A stretch of 64,000 nucleotides of DNA from Biomphalaria glabrata. Lineage: Eukaryota; Mollusca; Gastropoda; Planorbidae. Of the stretch, positions 31,401-43,027 are shown piece by piece. The first letter of the stretch is position 1, and the number at the start of each line of letters is the position of its first letter. A program made the translations under genes and the position numbers. Below the pieces are notes generated by a model, which was not told where the DNA came from, searched no databases, and saw nothing but the letters and a program-made list of their open reading frames with translations. The stretch covers positions 38,533,012-38,597,011 of the forward strand of contig NC_074719.1 in the NCBI RefSeq assembly GCF_947242115.1, in the 5' to 3' direction.

Positions 31401-32175
31401 TTTTGGATATGAAAATATCTGAAAATGTTAAAATTATTGACATTGAAATTAAAAATATTAACAATGTTAACACAATTATATTCTGATTATTACCATATCC
31501 ATTGTTAGTGCTCGAGTCTCCCAAGTTGTAGACCCAGCCTTGTGGATCCTCAAAAATCATATCAATAAGAAGTCTGTCCCCTCGACCGAATTCCAATTTG
31601 AAAACACCTGAGATATAAATAGAACATGCATTGATACATTTTTTTAATGAATACAATTGAGAGGAATCGAAGAAAAGATGTCTTTAATGAGTACTGGTGA
31701 AAAGAAAAGATGTCTTCAGTGAGTACTGGTGTAAAGAAAAGATGTCTTTAATGAGTACTGGTGTAAAGAAAAGATGTCTTCAGTGAGTACTGGTGTAAGG
31801 AAAAGATGTCTTTAGTGAGTACTGGTGTAAGGAAAAGATGTCTTCAATGAGTACTGGTGTAAGGAAAAGATGTCTTCAGTGAGTACTGGTGTAAGGAAAA
31901 GATGTCTTCAGTGGGTACTGGTGTAAGGAAAAGATGTCTTCAATGAGTACTGGTGTAAGGAAAAGATGCCTTTAATGAGTACTGGTGTACGAAAAAGATG
32001 TCTTTAATGAATACTGGTGTACGAAAAAGATGTCTTTAATGAGTACTGGTGTAAGGAAAAGATGTCTTTAATGAGTACTGGTGTACGAAAAAGATGTCTT
32101 CAGTGAGTAATGGTGTAAGAAAAAGATGTCTTCAGTAAGTACTGGTTTGACAGTAGAACATAACAGTGAGTACTG

Positions 32176-32223
<48 letters not shown>

Positions 32224-35200
32224 TACATCTTGGACTGTCTTTTTTGGTGGTTTGGTTGCAGTAGCGTGTAAGTCTCGTAAGCTCTACATGATATAAACTC
32301 CAGCACTATCTTCACCTCTCATGCTGCATCCAGAGCCTGTAAAACTGTGAAACATTTTAATTTGTGGATCGTGTTTTGAGAATCTTTTCTTGAAATCATA
32401 GAAAGCGTCGTAGTCGCCTGCCAAATGAAAAACGAATGAAATGGTTGTCATTAAAATGTATTAACAAGGAAGAAAGAATGTTCAAAATAGGAGACAAGCG
32501 TTCGCCATTTATATATATGCATTTATTACTGAACTACTTCGATTTACTATATACAAGACAAGGCTCTGGTTCACACACTAGCTGGTCAGCTTTAACTATT
32601 CTACTTAGAGACGATAAAAATATGAAATCTTATTCAATTGATCATGTATGTATACTTAGAAAAACTAAGCCCTTTTTTTATGTTCGAAAATAACAGCGGT
32701 CATGTGTTTTGAGCCCGCTACTGTACGGCAAAGCAAGAGAGAAAACTAAATTTATTTCATTTGCTCTGCATCTAAAAGATCTTGAGAATCACAAGGCAAG
32801 AAAGGGCGCGTAATAAGATACTCGAACGGGTTTTCCTATTCATCAGACATAGCCACCTGCGCTAGCGTGTCATGCCAACCGTATGACGGACAATCGTATC
32901 CCAATAGTCATCCTTTATGAACTTGACAGACTCAAGAACTGGTTGTTTCCACCTTTAATATGTGATGTTAGAAGACACTTAGTTAGTATTTAGGCCTATT
33001 AGTTTATTCAGAGACGTACCATAATTGACAGATTTTGAACGCGATTAGTAACATTATGACTTAGTTGGGTTGGAGGCTACTTGAAGACAGAAAATCAGTT
33101 GGTGATAGGATTTCATAAGGGTAGGACGTATTTATCGACAGAGACATCGACTGTGGCCCTTTTGCTGGATTAAACCTTCATATGAATTGTTCAACGGATT
33201 TGGACTTCGTTTCTATACTTGTTAATCGTGTGTGTCATCTATCTTGTTGGTTAGTCGCATAGAAATACACGCGCACAAGAAACCAAGACATCTGCAGAGT
33301 AGTTCTGTCGAAGTCAGACAAGCATCAAATAACTACAAGGCAGATAGGCATCAGATAACTACAAGGCAGATAGGCATCATCACAGTGGATGTAATCAAAC
33401 GACACCTTAAAGCAGTGGAGATTGATGTTGATTACTGACTCGGAAGAAATAGCCCTTGACCGCATTATGTCTAGAGTCTAGAGAGATGGTGACCTAAAAA
33501 GAAATGGCAGCGAAAAAGCATTGTCCTCAGTTCTGGAAGAATAGCGTCCCGAAGGAAAAATGGCTGGTTCCTCTTGTATCAAGGGAAAACTACCTTAACC
33601 TGCGAACAGGGTCGGTCTAGGATAATTGGAGTCCCTAGGCGAAGTCATTTTGTGACCCCAATTAAATAAAGAAATAAAAAGAAACAGCAGAGGCATTAAA
33701 TTATGTAATTTATTAAAAATCTGCCTGTTAAATCTAAATCGACAAATAACTGAAGATTATATATCGCAATTTTCGTAGTAGAGACAGAGTTAAACTAGTA
33801 AACATAGAGACTTAGAAGAGACAGAGTTAAACTAGTAAACATAGAGTCATAGTGCAATACTATGATTGAGATCTCATCCAAATTTCGTTGTTTTTTACTC
33901 CTATGCGAGGCTCCCACCAATTGTAAGCCCTAGGCGGCTGCCTAGTTTGCCTATGCTTAAGGCCGGCCCATGCTGCGAAACATGTGGACGGGAGTATCAC
34001 TCGAGAATAGGGCTCCACAGTCACATGGACAAGTGTTCTACGAGACAAACCCTAATCGTTAAGACTGAAGGGGGACAACTAAAGTCAAAGAAGAATACAG
34101 AACTAAGTATTTACTTTAGAAAACTGCCTCTTTGACTGATGCTACTCCAGGCAAAAGTCAAAGAGGAATGGAGAAAGAGACGGACGATAGATCATGTTAA
34201 GTGTCCCAACAGTCCAACAAACTAAACGATAGGTGAAGGTAAAGGTTGACTTTAAAAGTGCACACATCGCGCAAAGACAAAAATGAAAATGTTTAGGTAA
34301 GTGGCGCGGTAGGGTTAAGAGCTTGGCTTCGGAACCGGGGGTATTGAGTTCGAATCCTAGTGAAGACTGGGATTTTTAATTTCGGGATCTTTCGGCGCCT
34401 CTCAGTCCACCCAACTCTAATGGGTACCTGACATTAATTGAGGAATAGATCGCAAGGTCTAAAAACGAAACTTTACTTTTTTAAGTAAATGGAAGTAAAC
34501 TCGATCTAAACAAGAAAAACGCAAAAAAAATGCACTTCACACCATTTGCCCTGCCTGCTGTCTGGAAGTCTCTATAGTATCGGGTCGATTGCAAAAGCGC
34601 TCTCTATTCCCCCCACCCTTCCCCCCCCCCCCATTCACCAATCTACACTAATTCTTTACTTAACCTTAAATAGTTACTTCACTGATTCAGATTTTAAATG
34701 TTTATAATTTCTTGTCTTCGGTATGTATGTCTCATCCTTAAAACTGTGCATTCATTCATTTCGTGGAGTGAAAAGATGTAAAAAAAAAAGTCTCCGCATC
34801 TATAGAAATAAGTAAATGCTCAAGATTTGCTCTTCTACAATAATAAAGGAGACAGTGGCATCACTAGGGCTGTGCTAGAAGTGCGGTCCGCACCAGATGA
34901 AACACATTAACAAAACAAAAACAAAAACAAAAAAAAATCTTTTTTTAAAGAATCGACATGAGCTAGATATCTAAATTATCTCCCTTACATCTAATAGGAA
35001 CGATACTATTAGTTATTAGTTACGGAATTTTAAAAAGAGATGATATGGGAATAGATGACACCATAAGCCATCTACACCTATTGACAAAAAACCTGGAATA
35101 ATATGAAAAGTATTGTGTTCAAGTGCTATCAAATACGTAGATCAACTTACTTTCGTGAATGTATCGACAACACAGGGTTTCATTGTAGCTGGCAGCCTTG

Positions 35201-36097
35201 GAAACAGAAAAAAAATACGAATCAGATTAACTCTTTATCTCCTAATTGGCGATGCCAACGTTGATTTGACCTCATTAGACTAAATTGATTTTTGGATTTA
35301 TAAACTTTATTTTTTGTTGTGTAAAAAGAGCATGCATTCCGATATAATTCGATACCAAATAAAACATTTTCTGATAACAAACAAAATAATTATTGAAGTT
35401 TAATCCTAACAGGATAGTGAAATACAAATGAGCCAAATGAATAATTCTATCGGAACGAGGAAAATTATAACGGAGAGAGTTAAGACTACAGAAACCCTGT
35501 AGCTTAATGTGTGATATTAAAGTTATCAAACCTAAAAGATCAACTTCAATTAGTCTCGACCATCTTAGCACGAAATAAGTTATGTTAAGAGTCGGTACCC
35601 ACAATTTTTACTGTCTCATGTTTATACAGCTTTTTATTACAATCTGCGCTTAGTGGCAAAAAAAAAAACAACAGAAAAAAAAAGTATTTGACTGCCTTGG
35701 TGAAGGGGCTGGGTTTTAAATACAGAAGAAGACTCGGGATTTATGCTTTATGAGTTAACATTATGCTTTCAACCAGAAAACCTTAAAACCCTCCCCTCCC
35801 CACCCCATCCAAATTTAACCCTTAAAGTGCTGAGATGTTTTACAATGAGTGCATACAAAATGGAATTACAATTCTGGTGTTTAGAGGCTAAACTACCACA
35901 CGGGTTTTAAGGGTTAACTAAACTGTAATGGACTAAGTTTGTTGTAGGTGCTTAAAGAAGCGCCAAATAAAAGCAATTTTAACAAAACATAATTGTGTAC
36001 AAAATCAGAGAAGCAACAAATGTGCAGCACCTACCAATGATGCTCCTATAAATAGACACAGGAAGTACAAGTTCTTGACGTCAAACCTGGGCGCCAT
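28491..36097 (-). CDS. Gene C: cysteine-rich secreted paralogue of genes A and B (228 aa)
   Basis: Six coding exons in transcript order: 36035-36097, 35151-35196, 32316-32417, 31494-31607, 29466-29583 and 28491-28734. They total 687 nt with phases 0,1,1,1,2. Exons 1, 2, 3 and 5 (63, 46, 102 and 118 nt) are exactly as long as in gene A. Signal peptide: MAPRFDVKNLYFLCLFIGAS. Landmarks are YDAFYDFKKRF at 39-49, GSGC at 64-67, RLLIDMIF at 82-89, GWVYNLGDSSTNNGYGGD at 94-111, TQSNDAEMQL at 114-123, GWFALN at 177-182, a VNNDLYLGVNR block and VCKIGFKW near the end. The mature protein has seven cysteines (30, 31, 67, 158, 165, 174, 215) against three in A and B. Three of the extra ones fall in the segment that reads GNEHT in A and B. 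There is an NET sequon at 26. Function unknown. Confidence 0.85.
29048..29128. mobile_element. MITE with TTAACTCTTTCTCTCC ends, copy 2 (81 bp)
   Basis: A short, internally deleted relative of 3647-3928. Both 16 bp ends are perfect, and the left inner segment 'gacgataccaacgttgatt' is shared. It lies in gene C intron 5. Confidence 0.85.
29812..29938 (-). mobile_element. SINE family A, 3' half
   Basis: Reversed tail 'gttcccctttcagacctttc' to 'accgtctttactttacc', in gene C intron 4. Confidence 0.75.
30510..31041. mobile_element. CAGTGTTTCCCAAGC-type hAT-like MITE (532 bp)
   Basis: Ends 'cagtgtttcccaagctgtg' and 'gtatgggaaacactg' are inverted. The inner 'gtgtgaagtgttccatt' matches the family copies at 20943 and 48437. 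It lies in gene C intron 4; no clean target duplication is visible. Confidence 0.65.
31671..32155. repeat. 32 bp minisatellite, about 15 copies
   Basis: Units of 'gaaaagatgtctttaatgag' plus tactggtgtaaa with ttaat/tcagt variants, in gene C intron 3 just upstream (in transcript sense) of exon 4. Confidence 0.95.
32176..32221. repeat. (TA)n microsatellite
   Basis: A pure TA run next to the 32 bp minisatellite, in gene C intron 3. Confidence 0.95.
33470..34250 (+). mobile_element. LINE C-terminal fragment(s), interrupted by a MITE
   Basis: Around the insert at 33607-33972 the flanks give a C-x2-C zinc finger reading CGREYHSRIGLHSHMDKC. This is typical of the C-terminus of some non-LTR retrotransposon ORF2 proteins. 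From about 34130 a second 3'-end block ('aagaggaatggagaaagaga') matches the fragment at 776-945, so two LINE pieces may be joined here. It lies in gene C intron 2. Confidence 0.65.
33607..33972. mobile_element. MITE (366 bp) inserted in a LINE zinc-finger region
   Basis: Ends 'cagggtcggtctagg' and 'ttaaggccggcccatg' are an imperfect inverted pair. The element is flanked by the exact 7 bp direct repeat ctgcgaa at 33600-33606 and 33973-33979. Inside, a block containing agacagagttaaactagtaa occurs twice near 33780-33845. Confidence 0.8.
34307..34477 (+). mobile_element. SINE family A, internally deleted
   Basis: Head 'gtggcgcggtagggttaaga', B box 'gagttcgaatccta'. The element jumps from 'cctgacattaattgagga' straight to 'atagatcgcaaggtct', skipping about 90 bases of the family consensus. 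It lies in gene C intron 2. Confidence 0.8.
35227..35483. mobile_element. MITE with TTAACTCTTTCTCTCC ends, copy 3 (257 bp)
   Basis: Same interior as 3647-3928, including 'gttgatttgacctcatta', 'aaaaagagcatgcattcc' and 'acattttctgataacaaac'. The ends are slightly decayed. It begins about 30 bases upstream of gene C exon 2, in intron 1. Confidence 0.85.
35815..35917. mobile_element. MITE with TTAACCCTTAA ends, copy 3 (103 bp)
   Basis: Identical in length to the copies at 8952 and 22910 and the same orientation as 22910. It lies in gene C intron 1. Confidence 0.88.
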
Positions 36098-36138
36098 TTT
36101 GATAACTGTTTGGAATGGAGGTAAAAAAAATTCTAAAA

Positions 36139-36546
36139 TGTAGTCAAATAATGTCGTGATGAATTAGACATGTAATTTAACTGTTAATATGTAGTCAAAT
36201 AATGTCGTGATGAATTAGACATGTAATTTAACTGTTAATATGTAGTCAAATAATGTCGTGATGAATTAGACATGTAATTTAACTGTTAATATGTAGTCAA
36301 ATAATGTCGTGATGAATTAGACATGTAATATAACTGTTAATATGTAGTCAAATAATTTCGTGATGAATTAGACATGTAATATAGTTGTTAATATGTAGTC
36401 AAATAATGTCGTGATGAATTAGACATGTAATATAGTTGTTAATATGTAGTCAAATAATGTCATGATGAATTAGACATGTACTATAGTTGTTAATATGTAG
36501 TCAAATAATGCCGTGATGAATTAGACATGTAATATAACTGTTAATA
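36139..36546. repeat. 51 bp tandem repeat, eight copies
   Basis: Units start 'tgtagtcaaataatgtcgtg' at 36139, 36190, 36241, 36292, 36343, 36394, 36445 and 36496, a strict 51 bp period with point variants. The array begins 42 bases upstream of the gene C ATG, inside the proposed 5' untranslated intron. Confidence 0.97.
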
Positions 36547-36664
36547 TGAAATCAAGTTTTTTAGAATAGCGTGATTATTGAATTATTATATTTGTCTTAA
36601 TTATACTCGATAAAGTTTCAAAGAACTCTACAGTAGCAAGAGGCTTCCTTGATTTTCTGTTAAT

Positions 36665-36860
36665 TTAACAACACCAGGAAGAAGAAGAAGAGGCAGACAA
36701 AGAAAGTGATGGGAAGACACCCTAAGAGAATGAACGGGCCTGACATCGAAAGAGATTCTTTCCAAGACAAAAGACAGAGAAGAATGGAGAAAGGCGCTCA
36801 ACAGATCTTGCATTGTATCCCGACCATCCAACACTCTTAAGGGATTGGTGAAGGTGAATT
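36665..36860 (+). mobile_element. LINE 3'-end fragment
   Basis: Sense copy: 'aagaagaagaggcagacaaa', 'gaagacaccctaagagaatg', 'agaatggagaaaggcgctca'. It is homologous to the antisense fragments near 5.6, 12.8 and 17.6 kb. Confidence 0.6.
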
Positions 36861-37902
36861 TGACGCTAGTACTTCCGGCGTAATATCTGTTCGAGTGATG
36901 GGACAGCCATAGTTGATCATGGAAAAATGTCCCACTGTTATGGAGTATGTGTGTTGATTGTATTGGCTGGTGAATTCTGATGTAACCTTTCAGTTGGATT
37001 GATGCAGGTGGCTGCGTAAATTGGGGTGAGCAGCTGATGAAAGAAGAGGCCAAGTCGAAGACGAGAAACTGAAAGACGTATTCCGCTAAAAGTAGTTTTA
37101 TTTTTAAAGTAATATATATCCGTTGCTACAGACTAACAACACCCACAGAAAGAATAATTAAAATTTGGTACAAAATGGAATCAGTTTCACAGAAACATTA
37201 GTTTATGAATGTCCTGCAAAGGCCGCGCAAGATGAATTGTCGAATCTAGGATCACTTTTTTTTTTTTGTTACAAGGCACAAAAATGGGATGGAAAATGTT
37301 CAGCTGAATACAAAAAATGTATTACCAACCAAATCTCATTCATTGTTTTTTTCTCTTTTTTATTACACTGATCATTATAGAAACCAAGCCATACAATAAT
37401 GTGAAATGTTGCTCATACCTGACCCATGAAACTGAAACGAGTTTGGTAGACATGGGATGTCTTTCTTAAGTAAAAACACACAAATCAAAGAGTTGTTTTC
37501 AGCAAGAAACCCAGAAACGACAACTTGACAAAGAAACAGGTTCAGATCCTCTTCTGGTCAACTTAACCGGAAGATTGCACCAAAGAAATTTGAAGAAAAC
37601 TGGCGTAGCGTAGCTAAGGGGCCCAAGGGGGGATTGATCTTATTAGGGTCCCTTGCATTTTGACATTCGACATGAGATAATTGATTAAAAGTCTAAATTC
37701 CAACTGGTACATTATATAAGTAGAAGTAACAAAACAATAATCATTAACACTATTTCGATGAATAATACCATTGGTTAAGGCGAGATGATGCACAAGTGAC
37801 AAATTTCAATTCATATCGCCTCATGTCGTGCTTTCTGTGCAGAAAATCTAAATTGATACAGTCTATTATATTTGACTTCACGTGAATAGCAAGATTACAT
37901 GT

Positions 37903-38027
37903 CAGTGGCGTAATATTTAATATTTAATGTACAAAAAATTAGGACATTCATTAGGGGACCTTCAAGTGGGGGCCCGGAGGAACTTTCAAAATTGGACCAC
38001 CCTACCCCCACCTTAGCTACGCCACTG
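37903..38027. mobile_element. hAT-like MITE (125 bp)
   Basis: Ends cagtggcgta / tacgccactg match those of the element at 16805-17014. No target duplication is clear. A similar single end, 'tggcgtagcgtagctaagg', lies at about 37603. Confidence 0.7.
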
Positions 38028-38460
38028 CTGGCAGTAAATGCAAAAAGCAGCTCGTCACACCCAAACGAAGTGACATTAGTGCAACATAATCTTACTAATA
38101 ACACAATTAAAAGATTTTGATTTAATGTTATTATTATTTTAAGAATCTTGACAAAACATTCGATTATATAAAAACAACAACCTTAAGGCGAAAATCTAAG
38201 GTCGGATTTAATTTCGTAGAATAAAACTTGGAACTGGACATAGTCCTACAGTAGGCTAAGATTTGTAGAGCTATGGATATATGGTCATTGTGTAGCCTGA
38301 ACAATGCCATAAAAGTATAAATTATTGTTATACCGTAAGGGTGTTATAATACATGTACTTTGTCGATGTCTATACTATGAGAAATAACAAATGTGTATTC
38401 TATGATCTACATTTAGGTGTATTGTTATATCAACAAGATGTACGTGCTCGGATGACTTAC

Positions 38461-38525
38461 CTAATTATAAGACTTGACTTGTGTGAACGTCGGAGTTGTT
38501 TTCAAATACTATATTACTTTATATA
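38461..38525 (-). promoter_or_regulatory. Putative gene C promoter and 5' non-coding exon
   Basis: On the minus strand TATATAAA (complement of 38518-38525) is followed by about 55 bases ending in the strong donor 'taattag|gtaagt' at 38461/38460. An acceptor-like 'ccattccaaacag' sits just before the gene C ATG at about 36105-36117. The arrangement mirrors the one inferred for gene B, about 2.4-2.8 kb upstream of each ATG. Confidence 0.45.
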
Positions 38526-39004
38526 GAACGTAGAGGCCCCAGTGGTACAGTCTCTAAGCAGCCACAGTGATAATGAAAGACAGAAATAAGATTCAGTAAA
38601 CATATTTCATGGCTTGTCTCCCATTTAAAAAATTCAAATTGATTTTGGAGACAAATCACCTCATTGGCTGTGGAATTATTGCTCTATTAAAATGGGTGGG
38701 ATTAAAGTTTACAAAAGACACATCCATTTATTTACTTCCGTTTTGCTTAGCTCCGCCTACATTTTTTTTTTCCTTTCAGATTTTTTTTTTTTTTTTTGCT
38801 TATCAGAATTGAAAAAAAAAATGGTTTAACATTGGAAATAAAATTAACATGTGACATGCCACGTGATACAGAAGCACGTGAGGCGTTAGAAATTTCTAGT
38901 GATTTCTAGAAAGTTACTAATTCATTGGTATTTGTCCTAATGATTAATTATTTAGAAATCAAAATATTAAAGATGTGATTTGTTATTATTATATTTGTTT
39001 AATT

Positions 39005-39260
39005 AAGCTTGATATGTTTCTTCAGAATTGAAGTTTATTACATCGTAACAAGCCTTCCGCAGAACGGCGGGGGAGGGTAGTGGCAGGATTAGAACCATGG
39101 ACCATCGAAACCACAGTCCAGAGCGCATAAAGCATAGGTCCAAGCAGTTATATTTAATATTCTTTTGTAAAATGTAAAAAAATGTTTTACATATTTCGAA
39201 TGTTCCTTTCAGAGTTGATGATAATCTAACCCCATGCATTAGCCCGAACGACCACATGGC
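39005..39260 (-). mobile_element. SINE family B, diverged or doubled
   Basis: Two reversed family B segments occur back to back: 39010-39150 ('gttacatcgtaac'-like with 'ccttccgcagaacggcgg') and 39187-39260 ('catatttcgaatgttccttt'). Confidence 0.55.
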
Positions 39261-39329
39261 AATTACGCCCCTGCTTGTGATAGCATAGAACGTCAGAGCG
39301 TGAGCTTATTATTAACGAAGCTTATATCA

Positions 39330-39540
39330 ACTCACTCTGTCTGTCTTTCTGTCTGTCTGTCTGGTAAAAAGATTGAACACGTTATATCTACGACACCCAT
39401 TGTCGGATTAAGATGAAATTTAGCAGAATTATTCATTGGCACAGATAAGACAAAAATCAATAAAAGAAATTTAAACAAGTGGTTAGTTAATTGCTTGTAA
39501 TTAATTACTTTGTTTCTTACTAACAATGGAAATTAATCCA
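39330..39540 (+). repeat. Third partial copy of the 2224/4325 repeat
   Basis: 'ctgtctgtctggtaaaaaga', 'cacccattgtcggattaaga' and 'ttgtaattaattactttgtt' match the left arm of the inverted repeat in order. Confidence 0.65.
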
Positions 39541-40216
39541 TCAGTATTCAGATATGGCTAAATGTGTAGGGTTTGTTTCCCTCAATATATTTGTGCACAT
39601 TATTAACATATTCACAATTTGAACCTTTATTTATTATACCTATCAAAACATGCATCAAATAAAAAGAGAATTAACCAATTAGTCAATTAAATAATGGTAA
39701 TTAATTATTTGTTTAATATTGAATAAGGAAAATAACTTCTACATTATTGAGAGAACTATTCCCCCTAGATAACCTTTAAAAAAATATTTTTTTAAAAAAT
39801 ATTTTGCTTTTTTGCTTTCTTTTATTTGTGAAACATGTTTCCGTACTTTTGTTATTTCTGCGTTTGCCATTGATTCAGCGTTCTATTCAACGAGGAGCTC
39901 AGTGTATTTAGTTAGACCTTTTAGTTGTGTGCACCAAACAGGTTCAAATCCTGATCGATTCAAGTACACACACACACACAAAGCTTGAATCCGTGTCTTT
40001 TCAATGTATGCATCTATTTAGTGTTTATGTAAATCGCGGTATTGATGACTTCAAAAACATGGCATTGTTCGGAGAAAAACTGTGTAGATCCGTACGGTGT
40101 TTTTGTGACAAATCATTAGCATAAATTGTCGGTTGACCTGGTTAACTAGATCAAGATCTCTATAGAATCTCTTTCTGGAGCTGTTATCTTCTGGTTCATG
40201 GCAATAAGTTATTTTC

Positions 40217-40495
40217 AAATGAAAAGTAAAGTTTCCCCCTTTCAGACCTTGCGATCTATGGGCCGGATGATGTTAAGGTCATCTGTTTCTTTAGCCAACG
40301 GTTAACGAGCAGGGTGTCGTGTGGCCAGCACACGAACCAACCGCCTTTACTTTCCCTAACTAATGCCAGGTATGTCCCATTAAAGTTAGGTGGACACCGT
40401 CAGAATCCCGAAATTCAAAATCTCATTTTTTACTGAAATTCGAACCCAGTACATCAGGTTCGGAAACCAAGCGCTTAACCATTCGACCAACGAAA
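40217..40495 (-). mobile_element. SINE family A
   Basis: Near full-length reversed copy, from 'ccctttcagaccttgcgatc' to 'gcgcttaaccattcgaccaa'. Confidence 0.85.
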
Positions 40496-41059
40496 ATATT
40501 AAAATAAGGACTCTTCTCTGTGAAAGATGTGTAGTTGTCTAAAGGATTATAATTTGGAATTACTGTTACACACGGCCTTATGGACATTATTATAAACATT
40601 TTTAAAATATAGTATGTTATGCAATGAAACATGGGTGTAATTTTAGTTAATTTACAAAATAAAAATATGTAAATAATTTACATAATAAAATAAGTAAATA
40701 TTTACTTAATGAAAATATTTTTTAGATTCATTTATTTGATGAAATTTGAATTTAACTGAGCGAGCTTTGAGTTGTTACTAATCAAATATGCAAGTTATAA
40801 TGATTTTTCTCCTAGGGGACGAATAGGCCTACATTATTAAGAAAAGGAAAATGTTATTTTATAATTCTACATATTTTACATTATTTAGTAGCCTACATAA
40901 AAAAATGACCTTAAGTCTTTGTTGGTTTCCAAGGAATGAATCCTAGATGGCCGCAAAATATTTCCATAATTTAAAATCTTATAGCTCAAAATTACTTAAA
41001 TTAATAAAAATTGATTTTTTTTTTCACGGAAATATGAAATATTACATTAGTCATTGTTG

Positions 41060-41480
41060 GTCATTAGGTCCTCCCTCGCGGTTCGGCGCATTGGGCAGCA
41101 AACTGTCTCCATAAAGATTTGTCGTTGGCAATGTCTGAGGCCTCCTTCCACCTGGTGTCCACTGTTCTGAGGTGCCTCCGTGGAGGTGTGGCGCCAAGTA
41201 ATACGAGGACGTCCCTGTTTGCACTTTCCTCGTATTGGCCTCCATGTCATTGCAACTCTTGGTATACGTAGTTCATTTTGTCGTAGAACATGTCCCGCAA
41301 ACCTCATGCGACGCTCTGTCACAACCTCACTAAGTGTTCGATTCCCAGAAAGTTCGGCAAAGGATTTCCTTGTTAGAGACCCGATCTGTGTAACTGACTC
41401 CCAAAATCCGTTTTAGCCATTTTTGTTGAGCCACAATTCTCAATTTAGACAGATTGAACCATTAAAAGTATAAAATAAAA
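41060..41480 (-). mobile_element. LINE ORF2 C-terminal fragment (antisense)
   Basis: The minus-strand frame at 41047-41322 contains RRMRFAGHVLRQNELRIPRV and GKCKQGRPRITWRHTST, the typical end of a reverse transcriptase-bearing LINE ORF. It is closely related to 26005-26480. The upstream catalytic region is absent, so this is a 5'-truncated copy. Confidence 0.8.
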
Positions 41481-43027
41481 TGCATGAAGGAAATTTGTTT
41501 TTTATCTTTCATTGTTTTTTTTAATGATATTTTTAGTGTTTGCGGCCATGAAAAATACATATAGGCCTAAGGCTTTATAACTCTAAAATTTTTAAATGCT
41601 AAAACTAAACAAAAAAATTCAAATATAAAAAAAAAGAGAAAAATATAGTCAAAGCGAAGCTATATATTGCCTGCAATATTCTAGATACCATGGAGAGTAC
41701 CTGTGTTAAGATGGCTCTGACTGTTAGACACACGGTATTCTGTGATTAATTGGATAAGATTATAAACGGTACCTTTGAAAAACTACGACGAGTTGGGGGT
41801 GGGGTGATTTGATATGATTTGGATATGTATGAAAATCTGTTGTAAACCAAGTACTGGGATTGAACTTGTTTTAAGTATTGTTAATTTAGCTGGTAGATCT
41901 ATACATTCGCTAAATTAGGATTCCTTCACGAGAGGCGAGAGAAATGGGCGTGGTAAAAAATATTAAATTAAAAAAAAAACATTAAAATTCATTAGTTACA
42001 AAGAGAAAAAAAAAATATTTGTATTACTAGTAGGAGCTTTTTTTTTCCTCTAAGTTGTTTCTTATGTTCTTAAATCTATATTTGTTTTGTGAGAAATGCA
42101 GGCTAACTCTGTACTCAGTAACTTAACGCCTTTAGAGTGGAAAGGGTTAACAATTGGACCACACAAGTGTATATAATCTCCATAAACTTCTGGTCCATTT
42201 AAGATCTCAATGTTGAAGTGTCCAGATACGTGACACTAAAAATATATTTACACATGGCACACATGGCACACGATAACTCTTATCAAAATAAAATCAAAGG
42301 CGTATCTCTCACATAAAACGAGTTCTGTGGGTCTTACATTTTATTGATTTAGTCTTCACTTCAGATCTAGAATATATTTTAAAGACTTTTTTTTTTTACT
42401 ATTTGGAAAACAGATTCGTATTTAGGATAATAACTATCTATAGAGCTAGTTAATTATTTTTCGAACTATCGAGGAGCTATTTAATGACTTCTCCCACATT
42501 AATGATACGACCATGAAAGAAGGCAAAATTAATAGGCTGAGGGTTATAAATATAAGTCCAAGTTTAATTAACGTGTTTTGTTTTTATCTGTTACAAGAAT
42601 TGTTTTGTTTTTTCTTCAAACCATTCAGGTACAATTCGTTAAATTAACTTTTTTTGTTCAAAGTTATCTTGCATTTTTTTTACTGAAATAACTTCAAATA
42701 AGCCATTATTGTAAATTATAAATAATGAGTTAGTCTTGTCTTTAATTAAGCTACGTATGTGTGTGTGTTGTTATTATTGTCTAAGTAGGCTATAATTGGA
42801 TATTTGGATTCAAAGCCTCGCTAACAAATAAAAAAAAATAGAATGACAAATAAACTGCTATTAAAGGGGAAAATGTGCAAGCAAGTTATGCCTTAGGACT
42901 AGAAATAGTTTAAAAGGGAAATAATCCCTTCGGATTGTGTGTGGATGTGTTGGTGTTGTTTTTTTTTCCCCTTATCTTATTATATAAGTTGCAGAAGTTC
43001 TTTAAAAAAAAAAAATGATGATGATTA

